Source of the DNA: JAIESQ01 sp964495375
GTDB taxonomy: Bacteria; Planctomycetota; Planctomycetia; Pirellulales; JAEUIK01
Length of the DNA: 64,000 nucleotides
Direction: 5' to 3'
Assembly (NCBI GenBank): GCA_964495375.1
Contig: CAZBWM010000028.1
Coordinates: forward strand, 7,224 to 71,223
Numbering within the stretch: the first letter of the stretch is position 1; every line of letters begins with the position of its first letter. The position numbers and the translations under genes were made by a program. This document shows positions 51,288 to 59,778 of the stretch, one piece after another. The notes beneath the pieces were generated by a model, which saw nothing but the letters and a program-made list of their open reading frames with translations, did no database searches and was not told where the DNA came from.

Positions 51288-52718
51288 CTAACTAGCGGAC
51301 GTTGCCGCGGCCGTGCTGCGCTTGGCAGGTTGGCCGCGCGTGCGGGCGGTCTTGCCTGTGCGCGGCCGGTTAGGCGGGACCTCGGTCGGGGCAATCTGGC
51401 CGCGAATCAGTTTGCCGCCCAGCCCGGCGAGCCAGAGATAATGATCGCTGGGCATCCCCTCCAAGGTGGAGAAGCGGCTCTTGCCGACCGGTGGGTCGCT
51501 GGTGCACTTAAAGATGGCGGTCCCTTCGTCCATCTCGTCAAACATCGCCAGGTAGATGGCGCTGGTCCCCAGGCGCTCTAGATCGACGAATTGCTGCCAG
51601 AGGAAACGGCCTTGCTGGCGCGGGATTTCGTCGAGCTGGGCGCCGGCCTTCAGGTTGTTCCAACTGAAGCCAGGAAACGTGACCGGCAGATAGAGCTTCT
51701 CGTGCGCGCGGCACCACTCGAAGTCGGGCTGCCAGCGCCGCGTGGCGTGGCTGCTGGCCTCTTCGATGGTTTTGTAGCGGCCGACGGTCCAGGGGCTGAC
51801 GATGTCGGCCGCCTGCACGATCTCGTGCAGGCGTTTGTCTCCGGTGCTGTCTTGGTCGAGGGTGCGCCAGCCGGTCGGCACGCCGATCATCACCGCGTTG
51901 CCACCGTAGTGCGGATCGCTGCGCAGGAAATCGACGAGCCGGGCGCAATCGGCGAGCGAGTATTTGCGGTTGTCGTTGAAACCGATTCCCCAGACCGCGA
52001 CCAAGGGCTTGCCGTGGTGCCGCAGATACGCCTTGTCGCGCTTGTCGCGGGTCAACTGCACGCGGTCGACGAGCAGTTTCCAATCGTCAATCACGCGGTT
52101 GACGCCATTGCCGTCGAGCGCGGTCAGATCGTACATCAGCGCGTAGCAGCGGCCGAAGCGGTTGGCCCCCTCACGACAATGCGCGAGGACCGTGTTGCAG
52201 TGGTGCAGGCCCAAGGGCTCGACGGTTTCGACGCCGAACCGCTGGACGAACACGCCGTCGATGCCGTACTCCTTCATCCATTGGAAGTGGCGCAGCACGG
52301 TGGGGCGGTTGTGCGAGCTGAAGACTTCGGCAGTCCGCCCATTGGCGTGGAGAAATGGCGTTGGGTAGCGCTCCTCGGGGCTGAGCTCGCTGACGTCGGG
52401 CCAGAGATCGATAGCACAGAAGCCCGGCTCGAACTTGCCGTGAAGCTGATAGTGTCGCCAGCCGCGCCCGGCGGCGTCCCCGCCCGTGGTGAACCAGCCC
52501 TGGTAGCCACAGAGGATCTTTCCTGCGACTTTGTCGCGATTGACGCCCGCGGCGGCTCGCCCAGCGAAAGGAGCCATCACGGAGATGACTTCGTCGCGCG
52601 AGGGCTCCGCGGCGCTGGCTGGCACGGCACAGACAGAAAACACGGCGCAGAGCGAGAGCGCTGCGCAAACGGACCGCACTTTGCACAGCAGCCGGATTGC
52701 CGATCGCGTGAGAGTCAT
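51288..52718 (-). CDS. secreted glycoside hydrolase family 71/99-like protein, 476 aa
   Basis: ATG 52718 begins a signal peptide (SAIRLLCKVRSVCAALSL ... VPASAAE). The core matches planctomycete GH71/99-like proteins: GKILCGYQGWFTTGGDAAGR, AIDLWPDVSELSPEERYPTP, FQWMKEYGIDGVFVQRFGVE, IVSPWTVGRYKTIEEASSH, FPGFSWNN, AIYLAMFDEMDEGTAIFK. The TIM-barrel family includes endo-mannosidases and alpha-glucanases. The substrate here is unknown. The final 35 residues are a basic Pro/Thr/Arg-rich tail, unlike the catalytic domain. The longer frame to 52790 is not preferred. Confidence 0.8.
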   Translation of the reverse strand: MTLTRSAIRLLCKVRSVCAALSLCAVFSVCAVPASAAEPSRDEVISVMAPFAGRAAAGVNRDKVAGKILCGYQGWFTTGGDAAGRGWRHYQLHGKFEPGFCAIDLWPDVSELSPEERYPTPFLHANGRTAEVFSSHNRPTVLRHFQWMKEYGIDGVFVQRFGVETVEPLGLHHCNTVLAHCREGANRFGRCYALMYDLTALDGNGVNRVIDDWKLLVDRVQLTRDKRDKAYLRHHGKPLVAVWGIGFNDNRKYSLADCARLVDFLRSDPHYGGNAVMIGVPTGWRTLDQDSTGDKRLHEIVQAADIVSPWTVGRYKTIEEASSHATRRWQPDFEWCRAHEKLYLPVTFPGFSWNNLKAGAQLDEIPRQQGRFLWQQFVDLERLGTSAIYLAMFDEMDEGTAIFKCTSDPPVGKSRFSTLEGMPSDHYLWLAGLGGKLIRGQIAPTEVPPNRPRTGKTARTRGQPAKRSTAAATSAS

Positions 52719-52782
52719 GTCGTGAATCGCTCGGATTTTGCTGTGTCGCGCGGGTGAATCGATATCGAGCAGCATTGCGCCG

Positions 52783-55700
52783 TTAATCAAAGGGATCGAA
52801 CGATTCGCCAGCCGAGGGGAATTGCGGGCCGACCGTTGGAGTTCCAGCGCTCTGCAGCTTGAGTGATTTTATTTGTCCACTGGTCTGCAACAACGTGGCG
52901 GTCAATGGCCTGGCGAGTGTCGCACGCATCGAACTGCCAGACGCTGGCGCGGATGGCGACGCCGGGCCCGCGGGGCCTGACGCGCTCACGGCGGACAGTG
53001 CAGCCGGCCCCATCAGGCTGGTGGCCAGCGAGGTGATCCCCCGCACCTGATCGGTGACTTGCAACAAGGCGGTGGTGAGCGCTGCGCCGCTGAGCGCGGT
53101 CGTGCCCGATTTGGCAGTCGTCGTCTCGGTGGGTGTGCTGGCGCTAGCCATTCGCGCGGCAGCCGGCGCTGCGCCCGCGGTAACCGTGTACGTCCAGTTC
53201 AGCAAGTTCTGCACGGCGGTCAAACCACCGGTACCGCCCGTGAAGCCGGCATACGCGGTTGTGGAACCGATCACTGCGGGAATGTTGACCGTGTAGTTCT
53301 GCGTGGCCGTGGCCCCGGTGACCGTGTCGCGAATGGTGACCGTCAGCGTGGTGCCGTTGTACGACAGCGTGGCATTGAAGATGTTGCCGCTGTGCAAGTC
53401 GATGCCGGTGCCCGTGAGATTGATCGACGCGCCGGGGACCCCGTTGATCAACAGCCCGGTCGAGTTGTTCCCTTCGCCCGTGCTGTTGAAGAGGTCGAAC
53501 TTGACGGCGATGCTGTTGCCGATGCCGTTGTAGCCGAGTCCGCCGCCGGCGGCACCGACCGCGGTGAGCCCGGTGTTTTGCAGGACGAAGGTCATGCCAT
53601 CAGCCTTGGTCGCCGTGCCGCCGTTGATCTGGAAGTTGAACTGCGTGTTGAAGCTGGCGACGTTCACGGCGGTTCGATAGTACGCGCTCGTGGCCTGGCC
53701 GGTGCCACCGTTGGTGAGCAGCAGCTTACCGGCGGCGATCGCCGCGGGCGTGCCGTTGAAACTGAACTGCGCGGCCGCACCCGTGAAGGTCGTGGGGAAG
53801 TTGATCGCCGGCGTGCTAACAACCGTGATGGTGCTGGTATCGGTCGCGCTGTTGTTGGCAGGGTTGGAATCAGCGACGCTCCCCGGCGCGGTCACCGTGG
53901 CCGTGTTGGAGAGAGTTCCCGTGGCGGTGGCGCTGAGGGTCGCGGTGACCGTGTAAGTGATCGTGCTTCCCGAAGGCATGTTGACGGTGTTGGCAATGTG
54001 GCCGGTGCCCGCGGCAGTGAAACCGGTTGCTCCACCGGTAGCAACGGCAGTGTAGGTTGCGCCGCTGAGCGTGGCCGGCAAGGTGTCGGTCACGGTGGCG
54101 CCGGTAACCGCGGCTGGCCCTGCATTGGTGACGACGATCGTATAAGTGACCAGCGCGCCCTGGGCGACGGCGGTCTGCCCATCGGTGTTGGTGATCCGCA
54201 GATCGGCGACCAGCGCCGGCGTGGCAACTGTGACCTCGTTTGAGTAGGTGGAGTTGATCGTGCCGTTGGTGGCGCGCACGCGGTAGACGTACGTGATGTT
54301 GGGGGCGACCGTGTTATCGACGAAGGTGTTAATTGCACCGCTGGCGGTAGCGCCGATCTGAGCATAGGTGCCTGCCGCGCCGGTCTTGCGCTCGATGAGC
54401 ACGCTGGTCGCATTGGCGGCCGTGTTGGTCCAACTCAGCGAGACTGTCGCGGCCGTGGCGGCAGTCGACTGCAAACCGGTGGGCGCGGTGACGGTCACCG
54501 GCGTGGTGGGGCTGAAGGTCCACTTGAGGACGTTCTGCACTGCGGTCAGTCCACCCGTTCCGCCGGTGAAGCCAGCCCAACCGGTCGTGGCGCCCAGCAA
54601 AGCGGGGATATTGACCGTGTAATTCTGTGTGGCCGTGGCCAACGTGACCGAGTCGGTGATCGTGACGGTGAGCGTGGTGCCGTTGTAAGTGACGGCGACG
54701 TTCAGCGCGTTGCTACTTTGCAAATTGATGCCGGTGCCCGTCAGGTTGATGACGCTACTGCGAACTCCGTTGATGGCGATGCCCGTGGAGTTGTTTCCTT
54801 CGCCGAGGTTGCTGAACAGGTCGAAGACAATGGCGACGCTGTTGGTGATGCCGTTGTAGCCGAGCCCACCGCCGGCGGCACCGACCGCGGTGGCAGCCAC
54901 GTTTTGCAGCACGAAAGTCATGCCGTCGGCCTTGGTTGCAGTGCCGGGTAACTGCTGAATGGTGAACTGTGTGTTGAAGTTGGTGATGTCGACTTTGGTC
55001 TTCGCGTAAATACTGGCGGCCTGGGTGGCGCCACTCGTTAGCCGCAGGGCCGGACCGACGATCGCGGCCGATGCGCCGTTGAAGTTGAACTGCGCGGCGG
55101 AACCCGCGAACCCGTTGGGGAAGTTGATGACCGGCACGGTCGTGATGATGTTGGTATCGGTGGCCGTGTTGTTGGCCGGTGCCGTTTCAGTGACGTTGGC
55201 CGGCGCGGTGATCGTGGCGGTGTTGACCAGCGTGCCTGTGGCGGCCGCGCTCAAGGTCCCCTGCGCGACGTAAGTGATCGTGCTGCCGGCGGGCAGGTTG
55301 ACGGTGTTGACGATGTTGCCCGTGCCTGCGGCGGTGAAGCCGGTCGCGCCACCGGTGGCCGTGGCCGTGTAAGTGACGCCGGTGAGCGTGGCGGGAAAGG
55401 CGTCGGCAATCGTGGCGCCGGTGACGGCGCTGGGCCCGTTGTTCCGCGCCACGATCGTGTAGGTAACCACATTGCCCGGGACCACAGCCGTTTGACCATC
55501 GGTGACGGTAATCGCCAGATCGGCCGACAGCGTGCTAGGCACCGTGGCAGTGACTTCGCCGGAGTAGGCGGAGTTCGCGCCGAGCGTCGTCGAGCGGATG
55601 CGATAGACGTAGGTAGTACCGGGTACGACCGTGGTATCGGTGAACGTGGTGGCGGTGGGCAGCGCGGTGCCGATCTGTGCGTAGGTGCCAGCGGCCCCCG

Positions 55701-58700
55701 TTTTGCGCTCGATCAACACGTTTGAAGCATTCGGGTCGGTGTTCACCCAGCCGAGATTCACCTGCGTGGCGGTAGTGCTCGTAACGGCCAGCGTCGTCGG
55801 CGCTGTGGGGGCGGGCGAGAACGTCCAACTCTTGATGCGCTGCACGGCCGTGAAACCACCGGTGCCGGCGGTGAAGCCGACGTACGCGGTGTTGCCGCCG
55901 ACCGCCAAAGGGATGTTGACCGTGTAGGTCTGCGTGGCCGTAGCCAAGGTGACGGAGTCGGTGATGGTGACGGTGAGCGTGGTGCCGTCGTAGCTCATGG
56001 TGACGTCGAACGGGTGACCACTGTGCAGATCGATCCCGGTGCCGGTCAGATCGACGCCCCCCAGGGTGAGGTCGGCGGAGTTGACATAGAGCCCCGTGGA
56101 GTTGTTCCCTTCGCCGGCGTTATCGAACAAGTCGAACTTGATCGCCACGCTGTTGGTGATGCCGACGTAGCCGAGTCCGCCGCCGGCATCACCCAAGGCC
56201 GTGGGGCCCATGCCCTGGATGGTGAACGTGAACCCATCGGCCAGCGGCAGGTCGTAGCCGAGGGCCGCAAGCTGCTCGAATCGGAACTGCGTGGTGAAGT
56301 TGGTGACGTTCACCGGAACCGACGTGAAGGCGCTATCCTTTTGATTGGTGCCGCCGTCGGTGAGTTGCAAGCTGTTCTTGGAGTAGCGCAGGTTCTGGAA
56401 GTTGTAGCCGTTGAGCGTCAGCGCGGCGGGGTTGAAGAGGAAGTTCGGCGTAAAGCGATACGCCGACGGAATGACCGTGGCCTGGGCGGACCTGGTTCCC
56501 TCGAGAGTGCCGTTGACGGCCGTCACTCGGTAGTAATACGTGGTGCCGTTGGTCAGGCCGGTGTCGACAAAGGTAGTGCCGGTGACTCCCACGGCGATCG
56601 GCGTCGTTCCTTCGCCGTTGGGAGTAGTACCGCGATAGATGCGATAGCTGGACGCACCTGCCACAGCGTTCCAGGAGAGGCCAGCCGCGCCGGCCCCTGC
56701 GACGGCGGCGAACTTCGTGGGAATGGCCGGCACGGCGCCGCCGTCGTCGTTGACGATGGTGCCCACGGCCTTGGGGCCGGTGAGGATCGCATTCACCGGA
56801 TTGGTGAGGGTGACGTTGAAGGTTTCGTTCGATTCGGCCAGCGCATCACCATTGACCAAGACGGAAATGGTTTGCGTAGTGGAGTTGGCCGGGAAGGTGA
56901 TGGTGCCAGCGGTTTGCACGAAGTCGCTACCGGCCGTGGCGGTGCCGGCCGACGTGGTGTAGGTGACGGTGACCGGCTGACTGACCGGCGCGCTGAGCGT
57001 GGCAGTGAAGACGGCCGCGGCAGTACCGGCGTTCCCTTCGGTGACCGTCGCATTGCTCAAGGAGATGCCCGGTAGCGCGTTGTTGTCGGTGATGGTGACC
57101 AGCGTGGTGCGGACGCCGTAGTTGGCGTTAACGACTTCCGCCTGCTCATAAATGGTGAACTGGCGATTGGGGGTCTTCACGCCATCGTTCAGGATGTTAA
57201 TCGTGAAAGTCTGTGTGGTGACACCGGGCGGGAAGATGACCAGGCCCACCTGGTCGACATAGTTGATGCCCGGGAGCGCCGAGTCGGCGCGCACTTCCCA
57301 GGGGAGTTCGACCGGTTTGCCGCTGGGGACCGAGAGGGTGGCCGTTACGGTGACGGTCGTCGTCGCGCCGACGGCAGGCTCGGCGACCGTGATCGCCACG
57401 GGCAAATGGGCCTGCGGCGGCGGATCGTTGCTGACGATCACGCACTGGGCTTCGGTCGTGCCGAGCGTGGCTCCCTGCGGCGCCGAGAGCTTCAGCAGAA
57501 AGCTGTTGTTGAACTCGTCCTTGGTGTCGCCGATCACCGCGACCGTGACAGTTTGTTGCGTGATGCCGGGAGAAAAAGTGATGGTACCGGTCTTGGCGAC
57601 GTAGTCGGCCCCCGCCTTGGCCGTGTCGTCGGCCGTGGTGTAAGTCACCGTGACAGGCGTAGTGCTCGGCTTCGACAGCGTGACCACAAACGTGGCGTTC
57701 GTGGTGCCGGCATCGGCCTCGACGATCGAGGTATCTTCAATCTCGATCGCTGGTAGGCTGCTGACGTCGCGAATGGTTGCCGTGGCGGTGGGGTCGGTGA
57801 AGCCGGCGTTGGTCGGCGTGGCCAGTGTCAGCGTGAAGGTCTTGTTGTCCACGGCCACTCCATTGTTCAACAGCGGAATCGCGATTGTTTGCGTGGTGGT
57901 GCCGGGCGCGAAGGTGACGGTGCCGGTCTGCACGACGTAGTCGACGCCAGCGACTGCCGTGCCGGGGGCCGTGCTATAGGTGGCCGTGACGGTCTTGGCG
58001 CTGGAGACCGCCAGTTCGACGGTGAAGAGCGCGAAGCCGGGGTTGGCGACCGTGCCTTCGTTGACCGTGACGTCGTCGATCGACAGCGCCGGCACGGTGG
58101 TACCGACATGAATCATCTCGGCGATCGAGGGGACATCTCCCTTATGCAGGAAGAGCATGTAGTAACCTGGCGGCGATGCGTTGGGCGTGACCGGCGCCTT
58201 GACGTTCACGCCGCCTGCGGCGACGGTGATCGGCGCTTCCTGGGCGTATTGATCCCAGTTCTGGGCATGCGTGGCCGAGCCGAGGCGGACCCAGCGCGCG
58301 CCGGTGATTTCAGCGGCGTCGGGCGTGCCGACGAAGAATGTGTCACCGTATTGAACAGTGCCGGGGGCCGAAGTAACCGTGGGGCGCGAGATTCCTTCGA
58401 GCAGGTAGGGGGGTGTGAAGACTTCGGCCGAGATGTGGTTGTCGCCACCGGCGGAGAGGACGGTGCCATCGGGCAAAAGCAGCGCGGTGGAGTGGTACCA
58501 ACGAATGTCGGCCATGTTGGCCAGGGTGGTAAAGGTTTCGGTGACGGGGTCCCAGATTTCGGCAGCCATGACGGCGTCGCCGTCGTAATTCGACTCGCCC
58601 GTGTTGCCACCGGTGACCAGAACCTGCCCGTTGGGCAACAGCGTGGCGTTGCTGTTGCGGCGGGCGAACTCCATCGGCGCGACGGCGCGCCAAACGGGGT

Positions 58701-59682
58701 TGGGCTCGTTGAGGTCGATCACCTCGGCCGCGTTCGTGGCGGGCTGCCCGCCGCCGACGTAGAGGATTTTGCCCGGCGCGTACATCACTGCGGAGCCATA
58801 GCTGCGATTGGGCTGCACGCGCTCGTCGACGGGGATCCACTGACCGGTCCCCTCGGTGTCGAGGTACTCCGACCAGGGATCGGGCCCGGCGACAAAGGCC
58901 ATGCCATTGGGAGCGGAGAACGTGCGTGGATAGAAGGAGAGGGTTTTTAGCGCGGTGGTTAGGTCGCGCCAGGTACCGGTTTCGTAGTCGTAAACCTGCG
59001 GCAACGGATCGGTCAGGCCTGGTTGCACATCGCCGGAGAGGACGAGCACATCGCCGTTGGCCAACGTGGTCGACGAGGGATACCAGCGCCCCGCGTCCAT
59101 CGGAGCTTGCTGCGTCCAAGTGTCATTGAACGGATCGTAGATCGCGGCGAACGGCACGCCGATGCTATCGACGACGTGGCCGCCGGTGACCAACAGCGAG
59201 CCGTCGGCCAAGAGAGCCGTGCCGGAGCAGAAGATGTTGTAGCCGGGGTCGGAGGGCTGAGTGAACGTGTTGGTCGTCGGGTCCCAGAGCCGCAAGTTAA
59301 AGGTGCGATCCCAGCCCAGCACTTTACCGGTGGGGAGCAGCACGGCGTTGATGGCTTCGATCGGCCAAGCCTGGAGCGGCCCCCACTGGCCTTGATTCGC
59401 TCCGGGGACGGCGGCCGCCAGCAGTTGATCGGGCTGCGGCATACCGGCCACGACGGCGGCATCAAACGCGGCGTTGTCTTCGATCAAATGTGCGAGCCAA
59501 GAAGTTTGGTTGGCGCCGTGATCGTGTCCCTCTTCGGGCTCGGGAGTGGGATCCAGATCGTGATCGTGCCCAGCGTGCAAGGCGATGCGCGATTCGAGCG
59601 TTTCGATACGCAGTCGACGGGCGAGCTTTCGCGGAGAACGAGTAGACAAACGTGAGTCACGGCGGCGGAAATTGATCGACAT
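52783..59682 (-). CDS. giant secreted radical-copper-oxidase-like protein with lectin repeats, 2299 aa
   Basis: An N-terminal LETLESR motif (27-33) precedes a His cluster (HAGHDHDLD and EEGHDHGAN, 36-56). Residues 95-530 are a kelch-type galactose/glyoxal-oxidase domain with candidate copper and cofactor residues Cys152 (IFCSG), Tyr201 (RWYPSS), Tyr396-His397 (RWYHSTALLLPDGTVLSAGG) and His472 (THAQNWDQY). Then come four Calx-beta domains (to about 980), Fn3, and three L-type-lectin-like domains (about 1080-1290, 1520-1727, 1960-2175) separated by Fn3 and DUF11-like modules. Radical copper oxidases make aldehydes and H2O2. Lectins suggest polysaccharide targeting. The tail (2175-2299) is Ala/Ser/Pro-rich. 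Confidence 0.85.
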   Translation of the reverse strand: MSINFRRRDSRLSTRSPRKLARRLRIETLESRIALHAGHDHDLDPTPEPEEGHDHGANQTSWLAHLIEDNAAFDAAVVAGMPQPDQLLAAAVPGANQGQWGPLQAWPIEAINAVLLPTGKVLGWDRTFNLRLWDPTTNTFTQPSDPGYNIFCSGTALLADGSLLVTGGHVVDSIGVPFAAIYDPFNDTWTQQAPMDAGRWYPSSTTLANGDVLVLSGDVQPGLTDPLPQVYDYETGTWRDLTTALKTLSFYPRTFSAPNGMAFVAGPDPWSEYLDTEGTGQWIPVDERVQPNRSYGSAVMYAPGKILYVGGGQPATNAAEVIDLNEPNPVWRAVAPMEFARRNSNATLLPNGQVLVTGGNTGESNYDGDAVMAAEIWDPVTETFTTLANMADIRWYHSTALLLPDGTVLSAGGDNHISAEVFTPPYLLEGISRPTVTSAPGTVQYGDTFFVGTPDAAEITGARWVRLGSATHAQNWDQYAQEAPITVAAGGVNVKAPVTPNASPPGYYMLFLHKGDVPSIAEMIHVGTTVPALSIDDVTVNEGTVANPGFALFTVELAVSSAKTVTATYSTAPGTAVAGVDYVVQTGTVTFAPGTTTQTIAIPLLNNGVAVDNKTFTLTLATPTNAGFTDPTATATIRDVSSLPAIEIEDTSIVEADAGTTNATFVVTLSKPSTTPVTVTYTTADDTAKAGADYVAKTGTITFSPGITQQTVTVAVIGDTKDEFNNSFLLKLSAPQGATLGTTEAQCVIVSNDPPPQAHLPVAITVAEPAVGATTTVTVTATLSVPSGKPVELPWEVRADSALPGINYVDQVGLVIFPPGVTTQTFTINILNDGVKTPNRQFTIYEQAEVVNANYGVRTTLVTITDNNALPGISLSNATVTEGNAGTAAAVFTATLSAPVSQPVTVTYTTSAGTATAGSDFVQTAGTITFPANSTTQTISVLVNGDALAESNETFNVTLTNPVNAILTGPKAVGTIVNDDGGAVPAIPTKFAAVAGAGAAGLSWNAVAGASSYRIYRGTTPNGEGTTPIAVGVTGTTFVDTGLTNGTTYYYRVTAVNGTLEGTRSAQATVIPSAYRFTPNFLFNPAALTLNGYNFQNLRYSKNSLQLTDGGTNQKDSAFTSVPVNVTNFTTQFRFEQLAALGYDLPLADGFTFTIQGMGPTALGDAGGGLGYVGITNSVAIKFDLFDNAGEGNNSTGLYVNSADLTLGGVDLTGTGIDLHSGHPFDVTMSYDGTTLTVTITDSVTLATATQTYTVNIPLAVGGNTAYVGFTAGTGGFTAVQRIKSWTFSPAPTAPTTLAVTSTTATQVNLGWVNTDPNASNVLIERKTGAAGTYAQIGTALPTATTFTDTTVVPGTTYVYRIRSTTLGANSAYSGEVTATVPSTLSADLAITVTDGQTAVVPGNVVTYTIVARNNGPSAVTGATIADAFPATLTGVTYTATATGGATGFTAAGTGNIVNTVNLPAGSTITYVAQGTLSAAATGTLVNTATITAPANVTETAPANNTATDTNIITTVPVINFPNGFAGSAAQFNFNGASAAIVGPALRLTSGATQAASIYAKTKVDITNFNTQFTIQQLPGTATKADGMTFVLQNVAATAVGAAGGGLGYNGITNSVAIVFDLFSNLGEGNNSTGIAINGVRSSVINLTGTGINLQSSNALNVAVTYNGTTLTVTITDSVTLATATQNYTVNIPALLGATTGWAGFTGGTGGLTAVQNVLKWTFSPTTPVTVTAPTGLQSTAATAATVSLSWTNTAANATSVLIERKTGAAGTYAQIGATASGAINTFVDNTVAPNITYVYRVRATNGTINSTYSNEVTVATPALVADLRITNTDGQTAVAQGALVTYTIVVTNAGPAAVTGATVTDTLPATLSGATYTAVATGGATGFTAAGTGHIANTVNMPSGSTITYTVTATLSATATGTLSNTATVTAPGSVADSNPANNSATDTSTITVVSTPAINFPTTFTGAAAQFSFNGTPAAIAAGKLLLTNGGTGQATSAYYRTAVNVASFNTQFNFQINGGTATKADGMTFVLQNTGLTAVGAAGGGLGYNGIGNSIAVKFDLFNSTGEGNNSTGLLINGVPGASINLTGTGIDLHSGNIFNATLSYNGTTLTVTIRDTVTGATATQNYTVNIPAVIGSTTAYAGFTGGTGGLTAVQNLLNWTYTVTAGAAPAAARMASASTPTETTTAKSGTTALSGAALTTALLQVTDQVRGITSLATSLMGPAALSAVSASGPAGPASPSAPASGSSMRATLARPLTATLLQTSGQIKSLKLQSAGTPTVGPQFPSAGESFDPFD

Positions 59683-59778
59683 GGAAGTTCTTTAATGTGT
59701 GCGGAAGATTCGGAGTCTATTCGAGTTGGCGGGTGCCGTTGGTTGGTTGAGCCCCCTGATGGATGCGTGCCGGCCAAA

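Noticed and set aside
53059..54243. 394-residue + strand open frame inside the giant gene
   Set aside because: Antisense to lectin repeats; Gly/Arg/Asp-rich pseudo-coding.
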